From Lineus longissimus (Eukaryota; Nemertea; Pilidiophora; Heteronemertea; Lineidae), in NCBI RefSeq assembly GCF_910592395.1, contig NC_088324.1:11000953-11064952 (forward strand): DNA of 64,000 bases, given 5' to 3'. The position numbers and the translations under genes were made by a program. How positions within the stretch are numbered: the stretch's first letter is position 1; every line of letters starts with the position of its first letter. This document shows, piece after piece, positions 12,151 to 22,920 of this stretch. The notes under the pieces were generated by a model. The model was not told where the DNA came from and did no database searches. It was given only the letters and a program-made list of their open reading frames with translations.

Positions 12151-13727
12151 CACACCTGGAAAGCCCTCCAACCTATAAATACTGAAATAGGGGTCGAAGA
12201 ATCCTGACTCTTTGTCGAGACATCAGGGTCTGAAGCCTTTTCACATCAAAGTAACCTCTGATCAAGACCATATAGGTAAAAATGACTTTTGATAGCTAGG
12301 TACCAATAATATTGCGTTCGACCATTGACTTTTCGTAATGAGCAAGCGAAGGGAACATGTATGGAGAAGTTTCTAACCAATGCTGAGTTTCAGGACCTAC
12401 ACTCGGTTCTTACCAAAATTATGCGGCACTGTGGATGATTCATCCGCAGGTAAACCGTCCAATGATGCTTTGTAATGAGCAAGCAGAAGGCATACTGAAC
12501 AGCGATATTGCCTCCGTAGCCTCCGCCCATCAGATACGCGCGTTGTCCAGAAGCTGAGCATCGTCAATTCATTGAGGGTCAATATGGCAGAAGGGAAAAT
12601 GTACGGAAGAGTTTGCCGTGAATTGCTTTAGAAACCTTTGGCTTTTTGTTTGCAATCTTAGCGTACATCAACACTTTTGACGACCATGGATGCGTTCGGA
12701 ATGTGCTTGATAGTGAAGGCTGTAAATTGTCTGTCGACAAAGCCAATCGGCCAAAGAAAGGGTAGGTATACAGCATGTTGCAAATGTTTGTTATAAAAAT
12801 AATCTAATTCACTGCATGGCCTACTTTATTTATTGGTGCTGGCAGATGGTATGACACAGGTGACATCTTTATAAAAGAACTACAAACACAGGGGAAAAAA
12901 ATTTGATATCGGAATGTCAACACTCTTTTCAAAAATAATCCATACGTTATGAGGATGCCGTTAAATCCTCTGAACCAGACTGTAAAGGTCATAGCTATGA
13001 AAAATATACAGTCTCTATAGCCTATATACTACCGTACTAGACAAAAGACATAGGACATGTCCTCGACAGGCTAAGATATATGTTCCTGAATAATAATAGA
13101 TGTAAAGGAATTCGGCAGAGATGGTGTCGCGTAAGGCGTTTTCCGAGCCGCTGCTTGGAGTCTCAAGTCACCTATCGCGGGAGGCTCCGCAAAAGGGAGT
13201 CCCAAGCAAATCGGTGAAAGTGACATTCTCTCAAGTATCTTTTATATATTTCTACATTATCTCCAATACTGGTGATGACCGTAACATCGCTGACGGTGAC
13301 ACAGCAGAAGATGGACAGTCCAGTGTAAATGACAGTCCTGAAAACTGCTTGCCATCCGTTTAAATTAGATCTGCCGTACCATCGGGATGACATTTTGCAT
13401 GTTATATGTACATTATACGTGAATTAAACATTGAGCGTTCTTCGAATATACGTAATCAAGAAAAAGAAATCCCAATCTTAAAGGGGGACTAACATCCCGA
13501 GATACAGGTTTTTGATACTCCTTCATCATATACAAAATATATCGAGAGGCGGAGTATTTTTAAAACCACTGATTATGTTAGGATGGGGGACTAAAGGCAG
13601 GAACTATGGGAGACAAATTCGTGGTCTTCAGGTGTATCAATGCACAGTATAGGGAACTGGGTCCTGCAAATGTTTCGTGTTCTAAACGACGCCGCCGGCT
13701 TCGTGAAAAGTGCAAAATTTGTCTTCA
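12151..13727. other. Intergenic, no gene seen
   Basis: Short frames only, none with a recognisable motif or splice context. It separates the laminin-like 3' end from the 3' end of the esterase gene, so the two genes converge here. Confidence 0.5.
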
Positions 13728-15752
13728 TTACTGAATTAGTTTCAAAATGGCTGCGATTAGAATCGCCACCAGCAGGGCACTTGGAGAAGTAGATGAAGCT
13801 GCGCTTGGTTTCGCAACACACAGCGACGGCAACCTCGGTTGGATGTCATCCCAGTAACTCATGTATTGGCTTCGGTAAGACGAGCTATTGCGCAGATCAA
13901 GTTGATCGTTCTTGATGTTGAACTCAATGAATTTCTTCTGGTCTACCTTGTATTTTGGCCACTGGTGCGGAACTGCGGCTGGTATGTTTGGGTTTCTGAA
14001 AAGGGAAAGTACGTTACATTTAGGTTTCGCGTTACATTTGTATGATATTTCAGTTATAACTTTGGAACAGCGGGTTGCAGTTTTTCCTCGTTATTCCATC
14101 ATACTTTACGAAAGAAGGAGTTCAAAAAGGACAGGTGGCTGTTTTTCCTCTGTCAAATCACAAAATTTGCCTGACGCCTCGGATGCTCCTTCATATGTTA
14201 ATCTATTAGCGGTATATATAAAGTAGTAAAAGCCTATACTTACCCCGATCTGGCAAAGTTGGTCCAATACTTTATCATGACATCAGAGAGTTTTTTCTCG
14301 CCAGCAGTGGTGAGTCCTGGTGACAACCAGACGTATCCTGGTGCGAAGAAAAACGCAAGTTCGTCACCATGGATGGAGCCGTTAACATATGGTGCAATCG
14401 AGACGCCCACACTCAATGGACTTATTAATCTGCTCGGCTTATGAAGGAAGCTGTAGAAATAGGTCGAACGGGTTGAAGACGCCGCGTGGCCGTTGGCAAA
14501 CTTCATGATAGATCTGTAGAACATCGAGTCGCCGATAAATTCTAACAGTTCCCTTGCGTCAGGCATTGCTTTCTTTCCCTTTGCGTACTTGTTCCAGAGA
14601 CGTTTTATAGAGTCAGAATTGTTCAATCCTCCGAGGCCTTGTGCTATGTGATTGAAAGCGGATTCGGGCACTCCATTGTAAAGGCTGGTTCCTGTTGCCA
14701 GCAAATAGGTGCCAATGTACCACTCCAAGAATGGTGAACCTTCGAATCTGTTCGACCCCAGCAAAAAGTCGACCGATCTGAATAACGGCTGGTCTTCAAT
14801 CCGGCGGCGGTTCGCGGCAATTTGGCGAGGTTGGGATGAATTTTCCATCGACTCTTGGTCCAGCTGGAGTCCTAGGATTTTGGGAATCACTATGTGGCCA
14901 AATAGCCAATTCTTGTCCAAACGCCTTGGCTGGAAGTTTTCGGAGGCATGCAACGACTTCGCTCGACTTATATCCGGCGCAGCCGACAGTTCTTGTGAGA
15001 CGTTTCATGTACTCGGAAGTAGTTTTCGGATCTGGCAAAGCCCAAGGACACGAGGCACCACCACTCTGTCCTATGACGCGATGAAACAGGCCCTGGTTAC
15101 TTGGAACCAACATTTGCCAAGAAACTGAAGCTGCACCCGCCGATTGGCCGAAAATGGTCACCCTGTTCTGATCGCCACCAAAACTACCAATGTTCATTTT
15201 CACCCAAATAAGAGCCAATTGTTGATCCTGTAATCCATAGTTGCCACTCGCATTCGCATCACCTGTCGTGAAGAAACCGAAGACTCCTAGCCGATAGTTC
15301 AATGTCACGACAATGACATCACCGATGGCGGCCATCTTTGTTGCATCGTAAAGAAAGCTCGCTCCTGATACGAAAGCGCCACCGTAGATCCAAACCATGA
15401 CCGCCTTTTTCGCCTCACCACCTGCTGGAACGTACACGTCTAAACTCAGACAGTCTTCGCTCATATTCTGATGAGGGACACTTTTTATAACACTGGGGTT
15501 CTGGATGCAGGGCGCGCCGGACTTATCTGCAGAGTACGGTGCCGCAAAACGACGTTTCGGAACGGGTGGTCGGAATCTAAGATCACCCGTTGGAGGTTCT
15601 GCATACGGAATCCCAAGGAACTTATTAACGAAAGCATTTTTATAACTGCTTTGGATGCCAACGATATCGCCAACTCCGGTGGAAACAGTGACAGCGTTCA
15701 CGCTGGCGCAACATAGGACAACGAACACGACCGTAAGCAGCGAGGAATCCAT
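13728..15752 (-). CDS. Cholinesterase-like carboxylesterase, GPI-anchored (predicted), with apparent frameshift
   Basis: Alpha/beta-hydrolase of the type-B carboxylesterase/cholinesterase family. Exon 1 runs 15752-14244 with signal peptide MDSSLLTVVFVVLCCASV; exon 2 runs 13995-13728, joined in phase 2 across a consensus donor (gtaagt) and acceptor (ttttcag). The triad is visible: Ser in FGQSAGAASV, Glu in SNRFEGSPF, His in GSIHGDELAF. The oxyanion loop is YGGAF. The family hallmarks EDCLSLDVY and PHQWPKY are present. The C-terminus carries a Ser/Thr-rich spacer and a hydrophobic end (ALLVAILIAAIL), a good GPI-signal pattern. The choline-binding Trp region of true acetylcholinesterases is not evident, so the substrate is unclear. 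The frame changes by one near 14810-14850, between the halves carrying Ser and Glu/His. Without the shift the length is about 590 residues, normal for the family. It is either a sequencing/assembly error or a recent pseudogene. Confidence 0.82.
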
Positions 15753-17042
15753 CCTGAACTGACCTCTTATAGACTCATGATAGCCTTTTTATTCCCCAAT
15801 AATCGATTTATTTCTTTGACGCTATCATGCCTTTTCGTGACGGTTCTATCCTTATAATGGTGCCTTTAAGTAATACAAAGAGTCTATTCCCATTAATCAA
15901 ACCAATGGCACGACGTTGGCATATCTTCAATATTGTTGACGGCGTTAATGGCCGCGCCATGAATATATTTACCTATATTTTGCAATTCCCGAGTTTTTGC
16001 CCCGTCAACTGTTGAATGCAATACTGCGCGGACCTGACAAGTGCTCTCGAACCGAAACATATAAAATACGTAGGCACCGAATTGGCAGATGGATCTGCCC
16101 TCTGCAGACTAAAGAATTTCGTCGCCACGACTTACGATTTTCGTATCAGCGACAGACGTGCAACAAAAAGATCGCGGACAAAATCGCTTGTTGCTGTGCA
16201 CTGTCATCTTGCTGCAAGGCGGGCATCTACGAGTTTTGTTCACGGCGGGCATCTACGAGTTAACTTGCTGCGGTGTTAGGGTTATAGACCGCGCCGACAA
16301 AGGATTCGATTCAGTGTGCGATATTTATCATCGGACATAGTTTCTAGTTATAAATCCTGTATTGTACACCGATCCAAAGGTTGACCGCGCTCAACGTTGC
16401 TTAACTTCCACTCTGGGGCCAACGCGCCAACCACTGGGCCATAAAGGCCATAAACCCTCATGGCCGGCGGGTTAAGCCGTGCCATATACCTGGGGGTACT
16501 ATACAAATCCCATGTGACAAAGGAAACACTAAGTCTTATTACTCATTTTTGATTTATTCACAAATAATATTAGGCATTCAACAACCGGGTTACAGACGAA
16601 CACTTCTTGCTCAGAAATGTGATAAATTAGCGCAAAAATACTTGCAAGCAAGCACAGGGTATATCTTCACTCTTACTTGGCATAAACGTATTACTGCCAG
16701 TGGGCGATATGTCATTCATTTAAGCCCATTTAATCAACACAAAGTTATTAAAAGTTAGCAGCAAGTTCGTTTGAGCAACAGCTCATGACAATAAAGGGAT
16801 ACGCTCACATCGATTAGTTATTACTACATGTATTTTGCTGTTCACAAATAACAGTCGTCGTATTTTTTTACAATTTGTAACACAAAATAAATAAAAATGT
16901 ACAATATAAAACAAAAATACAATAAAATATTGACTTGATGACGTATTTCACTTTCGACGTCACGATTTCGAGAACATTTTTTTGACATTCCGAATCATTC
17001 CGGAAACATGCGAAGAGTTCCGATCCCATTTTTGAAGACAAA
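15753..17042. other. Intergenic between esterase 5' end and amine oxidase 3' end
   Basis: No coding exon recognised. It holds the SINE-like fragment at 16376-16460 and a short direct duplication of ggcgggcatctacgagtt near 16218 and 16244. The esterase promoter should lie just above 15760, but no TATA element was identified. Confidence 0.45.
16376..16460 (-). repeat. tRNA-derived SINE-like fragment
   Basis: On the minus strand a run resembling a tRNA A box (ggcccagtggttggcgcg) is followed by sequence with a poor B box (ggtcaacctttgg). No acceptor stem forms. Read as a degenerate SINE. Confidence 0.3.
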
Positions 17043-19859
17043 CTACAGTTTGATTTCATTCCCATCGTATTCAAATGGTTTGTAGTCCGGTGCACATTTG
17101 ACGAAGTCTTTGATTCCGTGTCGATCCACTTTTCCAGGTTCGATGAAGACGGAATCCCTTACGGCCATTGAGGGGCTGTCCGTAAAGTAGTTGTGCGGGG
17201 AGATGGTGATACTGAGATGGCCGTTGGTTGTCGGAGTATTCGGAATGTCGGCGGTACTGGGAATATGCATGGTGCCAAGCGTCACCCAGGCAACTAGGTC
17301 CTGAAAATATACGAATAAAAAGGGACATTTAGTCACAGTTAGTCTGAAAGCAACTTACCCGGTACTACAGTTTTCATGCACTGAAGATCAAAGTACGAAA
17401 TGTGGTTCGACAGTACGTGCGTGGGCATGAGCGCTAATTCAACGTTAAAGCACTTTTATCACCCAGAGTCAAGAAAATAGAGAGGTTAAAAACTACGCTG
17501 TGAATGTAACGGGTGAAAGGTTTCTCACCTTATCAACAATGCTTTCGTCGTCGTCAATGTAGCCCTGGAAGTTGCTGATGGCCTCGTACGGATCGATTCC
17601 ATTGTATATGGACGAGCTGGAGCGTTCGTTGTCCTTCCTCTGGGTAACAGCGAGCTGGTACCTCGCCCACGAGACACCGGACTCGATCCCTACGTTCTCG
17701 GGAAGCATCATCTTTGAGATACCGTTCAGCTTGAGCTTGTAGGCTCTCTCGTGTCCATAAGCATTCGTTTCGTTCTTGTTGTACATCAAGTAGTATTTCG
17801 GTGCGTTAAAGTCGTACTTCAAAGCGGCGTCCTTCTCCGTTTTTCTCAAGTTACGTTTGAACTTTCGTTGGTGGAGTTCCATTGGACTTTCAGTCCAGTC
17901 GAGTTTGATCTTGTCTGGGACGATATCCAGCGTTTCGAACCTGTTTTTCTCGCCAAGAACGTCTAAGTCGACTTTGTAAGAGACCAGATGGTTGTGGATG
18001 CTGCCGACAGCATTCCCAAAGACATTGAATCCATATTCCTTCTGCGCTGGGTCGGCAATCTTCGGAGCGACGTGGATGTAACCAGTTGGCGTGACTTTGG
18101 TTTCCATGACTCCATTATTGTGAAAGATGTAGTCGAAGATGTAATCGTAATTAAAGATGGCTGCGATTGTTCGGACTATCAAAACATTGTCAACAGTGCC
18201 ACCGTAGTAAAGATAGGAGGCGTCAGGATTTGAGTCCTTCCCGTGCGGAGAACTGGGCCGGGCATAGTTAAAGGCGTCCATTTCGTAATGGCGTCGCAGA
18301 GGCATGCCGGTGTTGTGCTCAAAGACGCAAATGGCTTTGCGAAGTTTGACTGGGCGACCATTTTTGTAAACGACAGCGTCCATGTAAGAAGCGTGCTCTG
18401 GACAGTCGACGCCTGGTACCATCTCAAAACTGAAGGCGCCGAGGAGGTATTGAGAATCGAAAAAGTTCGTGGTGTAGCTGAGTGGAGTGATTCCGGAGTA
18501 GAGAACTGCGACCTCCTGTGGCCCGATTTCGTAAGCGATCCTCTCCCCTTGGAATTCGATATTGTACAGCTGCAGTCCCAGAGATGTGAAGAAAGAGTAT
18601 TGAAACTCCCATCCTAAGTAGGAAATGGAGTTACCATTGACGTTGAACCGTTTTCCCTGTGGGTAGAACTGTCTTGGACCCATTTGAGCCTTGCTTGGTC
18701 TGGGGTTACCGCGGTGGCGTAGCGTGCTTTCGATCTTTTCCGGATTATACGGGAGTTTAGTTTTCTTGATAGCGTTCGTATTGTAACCGAGTAAAAGTTC
18801 ATCTAAACTATCAAAATACTGTCCTTCGTAATAAACCTTGATGACTTTCCACTCTCTTTCGTTCTTAGATTTAAAGTCAACAAGAACTTGGAAGGCGGTC
18901 GGATAGAGGTAGAAACCTTCCTCATCGCGCATGAATCGGAACCAGGTCTGGCGTTGGCCTTGTTTGACTGAACCGGGAGCAGCGTTATCGTAGCGAGCGC
19001 AAGCAATTGTTTTCCTATCACAACTGATAGCGGACATGGAGTAGGATTCCTTCAGGATAACATCAGCCTTCACTGCGATGTCTTGCACTATTTCTCTGAG
19101 TGCAGTATATTCCGCCATGTCAGCTGGTCGGTTGTGGAACATCACAGGATTCTTCCGTCTGTCGTCCCCAGTTGAAAGCAGACGATGAAACGTGGGTTTT
19201 GGCAGGAAGCCCACGATGTATTCCTCCGTCACTGGTATCGCTACGTCACCACGGATTAATACAACTCGGGCGTTGCGTTCGGGTCTACTTCCGTTTCTAT
19301 CGAGGAAGTTTACAGCTTCCTTTTTGTTTGGGAGCCAGAGTTCAATGAGTGAAATCCTCGTCGAGTCCATCTTGACACTTTCGCTTGAGACGATATTAAG
19401 ATGTTGTTGTGATGTCATGTAGTATTCTACCGCCCGGATCTCATCAAGGTTCAACTCGGTGAAGACGCCATGGTCTGCAGGCAGGACTCTTTCCGCATCA
19501 ATATCCTCGCCTCCGAAACAAGGGGAAGTGCTATTCCATTCGGAAAACTCAAAGGTCATGAGGATGATAAAAAACAGCAGCAGAAACGTTGTAATCCCAA
19601 AAAACATGGCCGCGTATTCGGAACTCGGCCGTTTGTGTCGTCTGCGGATGGGCTTCGCGAAGGGTATGGGCTGCAGCAGATCCTCATTGATGTAGATCAC
19701 GGGCTCATCCAGACGGTCTGAGTTCAGTGGAATCTTAGTCTCGTTCACAGATATTTCCGTGGTGCCATCTTCAAGGGGGAGCTGCGTGTATTTGGTATAC
19801 CTTGGGGAGGACTTTTGGGCTGGCGACGAGGACGTTTGTTTCTCTGTGTCTTTCCACAT
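17043..19859 (-). CDS. Copper-containing primary amine oxidase, type II membrane protein
   Basis: Quinoprotein that oxidises primary amines to aldehydes with release of H2O2 and ammonia; it resembles the vertebrate AOC3/VAP-1 group. The CDS is 19859-17529 joined to 17300-17043 in phase 0, 862 residues. It has a cytoplasmic N-terminus of about 80 residues, one TM helix at about 82-104 (GITTFLLLFFIIL), then an ectodomain. The topaquinone precursor Tyr is in IFNYDYIFDY; copper ligands are HNH in GSIHNHLVSY and the third His in LGTMHIP on the last exon. The family motif GVDCPEHASYMD and the putative catalytic-base Asp in FFDSQYLLG are present. The start ATG at 19859 was chosen because an acceptor (tatctttcag) lies 6 nt upstream at 19866, so frames further upstream are intronic. 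A 5' UTR exon and TATA box are listed separately. It looks intact and catalytically complete. Confidence 0.93.
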
Positions 19860-20436
19860 GGCGTTCTGAAAGATACAAAGAAATGGGTGGATTAGACAAA
19901 ACATCTTATTAATGATGTATACTGAATTTTGATATATCTTGGCGAAAAATAATGATAGATAGGCATGAAATGTGTACATATTATATAGCTATCGGCAAGT
20001 TGTCATGTCTTCATATGATTTCTGTCCGCGAAATCACGATGTCGCTAAACTAGATCCTGAGTTCGGTTTAAAATGCCTTCTTGGAAAGCATGAGACCATT
20101 ATTTTACTGGCCACCGGGCTTTTTTATTAAGATTTTGATTCTTTTTTTTGATTCTGGTGATTCTGTTGTTAGAAGAAAATACCATCTTATTTGTGTGTTT
20201 ATGACAAAAACTAAACATTGTACAGGCTATCTGTATAAAATACACATTCTGATTATTTGAGGTTTAGATCATCAATTTTCAATTTCAGTGCTACTCTTTG
20301 ATCTAACTTGAACTAAAATCCCTAATCTGCTATATCAAGTGCGAGTCGCGATCGGGGGCCACAATAATCAAGTTTAAATCGGAAAACAGGGTAAAATATA
20401 AAAGGGAAATCGAGAAAATAGGTGATTGAAACTTAC

Positions 20437-20578
20437 CAGTTTTATCGAATTCGTTCGTAAGATGAGCAATCACAGTCCAATGATTGTCAAATGAAACTCT
20501 CTGCGAAGTTCACTTGAAGATAAAGCAGCGAAGGTTTGGTAAATGTTCGTGTTGATGACAGCACCAAATCGTCAAATG
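20437..20578 (-). other. Non-coding first exon of the amine oxidase gene (predicted)
   Basis: The minus strand has a consensus donor (ctg|gtaagt) with the exon ending at 20437, matching the acceptor at 19866. The upper limit is estimated from the TATA element. Untranslated; boundaries at the 5' end are inferred. Confidence 0.5.
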
Positions 20579-20603
20579 ATGACTTGGTCAAAAGAATCTT
20601 AAG

Positions 20604-20613
20604 GTATATATAC
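20604..20613 (-). promoter_or_regulatory. TATA box of the amine oxidase gene
   Basis: The palindrome gtatatatac sits 25-30 bp upstream of the predicted start of the non-coding first exon. As a palindrome it has no strand by itself; assignment to the minus strand rests on the donor at 20437 downstream. Confidence 0.5.
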
Positions 20614-21513
20614 CCTGAAACTTCTACCCCGCCCTCCCAATCTGCCAATCACTAAGTCCTGTCTTGTCAAAGAATATTTGGGGATTCACCTATCTTAAAG
20701 TCAATATCTAAAGCCTTTTTATGACAATCAGATTCCTTGGGAATTAACCGATCTATTTATATACAAGTCAAGACGTTCATCAATATCTCATTTGGGTTCT
20801 TATTTCCTTCTAATGAACGTTTCTTGTTTGGAAGCAATTTAATTGCAAATCTGTTGCTTGACCGTTTTTCTCGTCGGAATTCTAGCTTTAGATATGAATA
20901 TTTTCGAAAAATCGCTGTCCCCGTTTTGGCAAAATGCCATTACACGCTCCCAAAAATAAGGGTAATCGCATATCTATTAAGTTACACAAAAACTTTGCAA
21001 ATATCAGGCAGATATCGAGAGATGTTGACAATATATCAACATTGGAGTGGGAATCACCTTTCTACAGATGACCAATTGGCCAATCAAAGCATTTATTTGT
21101 GGTATGGAGTCGCAGGCAATCTCGGCCTCGGAAAACGGTGTTCTCAAAATGCTTTGACATTCCATGTTTTGAAAATTGTTAGCCAAAATTAATTTGCGCG
21201 ATAACTTTCCCAACGAATATCGCAGCCCTCTGATTGGCTCGTTAGTACTAGACTATTTTCGTCTCTATCGGCAAGTCAACATTTGACTTTTCCTGTAATT
21301 TTACATAATCCTCTTGACAACATCTCAATGTTAGTATTTTTATTTTTTTCATGTTGCAATACAGCCAAGGAAATTACTCGCACTTCATCCAATCATTAAT
21401 TATTACCGGTAATATAATTTCTAAAATTCATTGACATGATCTTGTGCTGAAGCGACATGGCAAACCTTTCTGCTGCTTTCTCAGAATTGTTTTGCATTTC
21501 AGAAAGGGTGTGC
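20614..21513. other. Intergenic, nothing recognised apart from a possible poly(A) signal
   Basis: AT-rich DNA. TTTATT at 21339-21344 (AATAAA on the minus strand) could serve the 236-residue gene ending at 21514. Confidence 0.4.
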
Positions 21514-22224
21514 TTAGACCACTGCCTTCTGAGACCTCTGCATGACTGGAATTATATCATGATTCATTGTCCTTGTTCTTTTTTGCCGGTTGACACTGTA
21601 TTTTACCGGTTTGTTGCGAGACTTTACTGAAGAAACCTTTTTGGATGAAACCGTAGCATTTAGCAATATTTCACGCTTTCCTATCGACAATGTTGGTCCG
21701 GATATCTGATTTGCGTCGTCGGGCAGGACATTGCACAACACTTTTGTCGCTTTTCTCCCAAAGAAAAACTCAAAAAGAGATTTCAGACGCTCAGCATGGC
21801 ACCATGCCCGCTGTGATGTGGCCATTCCGTGCTGTATCACTAAAATCCTCTTGACATCTCGCTCCGTAAAGTGAAAATTCCTGAGAAGTACAATCGTGTC
21901 CGAAAAAGGGATGAGTCGGCTGCGCAGGGTGTCCATCGCCATATCCGTCGTCACATATTCCCTCATTTGTGTTGGTGATTTCTTGACTTTTTTCTTGACT
22001 TTCTCACCTTCCTTCTCTGCTGTTTTCGACCGGGGACGGTAAAGTATCCCTGTCTTTTTCCTTGGCGGTGCACTGACTGATGACAGTGTACCGCCCATCA
22101 TCATCCTTTGGCTGGTATTTAGCAAACCGGCACTATTTCTTGTTTTTAGTGTGATCTCCGATACCATGACCATGGGTTGGGACATTGCACACTGCATGGT
22201 TATACGCGCTGGGCTTGCCGACAT
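21514..22224 (-). CDS. Hypothetical basic protein, 236 residues, single exon
   Basis: I do not recognise the family. The frame is open from ATG at 22224 to the stop at 21514. The first 90 residues are Met/Ser/Thr-rich and low in complexity, with a Lys-rich run (EKVKKKVKK). The central part (about 90-170) looks globular and helical, with VKRILVIQHGMATSQRAW and LFEFFFGRKATKVL. The C-terminal 60 residues are basic (KSRNKPVKYSVNRQKRTRT) and could be a nuclear localisation signal. The region just upstream is GC-richer than the surroundings, as expected of a promoter. A possible poly(A) signal lies at 21339-21344. Frame length and composition support a gene, but homology is untested and it could be a chance frame or the last exon of a larger gene. 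Confidence 0.5.
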   Translation of the reverse strand: MSASPARITMQCAMSQPMVMVSEITLKTRNSAGLLNTSQRMMMGGTLSSVSAPPRKKTGILYRPRSKTAEKEGEKVKKKVKKSPTQMREYVTTDMAMDTLRSRLIPFSDTIVLLRNFHFTERDVKRILVIQHGMATSQRAWCHAERLKSLFEFFFGRKATKVLCNVLPDDANQISGPTLSIGKREILLNATVSSKKVSSVKSRNKPVKYSVNRQKRTRTMNHDIIPVMQRSQKAVV

Positions 22225-22516
22225 GATGGCCTTTTCAAATTTTGTTTTGCGATTCCTCCTTCTCGGATCTTTTCAAGAGCAAGACCACCTTCTGTGAGTG
22301 TGAACGCGAGTCGACATTCGCGACGCTGCGCTTGCGTTGTCGTCCCCCAACAATCCCCGCTACGGGACACTGACTTCTCTCGCACGTCGCACGTTGAAGC
22401 GTACGCTACTTTTTACTACGGGGTCTCCGCCCGTGCTCCTGATGAATAATCAATGAGGACCGCGAAAAAACAAAAGGCCGGACGTTCAGATTTACGTTTA
22501 CATAAACGCATAAATA

Positions 22517-22522
22517 TTTATT
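22517..22522 (-). promoter_or_regulatory. Polyadenylation signal of the C2H2 zinc-finger gene
   Basis: TTTATT on the plus strand, AATAAA on the minus strand, about 400 nt below the stop at 22921. Confidence 0.45.
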
Positions 22523-22920
22523 CTTTTCTTTTCTTTTTTTCAGACTGTCGTTGATGGGTCAGTGACAGTACAGGTTGAACAGACAGCAGTTAGAGTTTGG
22601 ATGTAGTTGAAACAACAATTGTCAGCTTTTCTCTGATCGACTGACGTGTAGATAATTACAATAGACAGTGAAGAGTAACGAAATACCAGCAGACTCTACA
22701 GCCGACTACTTAAAAGGCTAAATGGAATGCAAAATTTACAACATTTTTTTGATTGGTACGTCAATGCAATGATAAACATGACCGCATGACATTGGTCTCG
22801 ACACGTCTTTTGAATACCACATTCAATACCTGTGTGACAGTAGTGTTTCCTCATAGTTCACTGCCTAACCTATTCCCAACTCTTTCCTCCGGTACGATGG
22901 TTACTCTGGTTCCTCAAAGT

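Noticed and set aside
13839-14045. Plus-strand open frame of 68 codons
   Set aside because: It is the antisense of the esterase last exon, whose minus-strand frame has family motifs and matching splice sites.
17751-19721. Several plus-strand frames of 60-124 codons
   Set aside because: Shadows of the amine oxidase exon on the minus strand.
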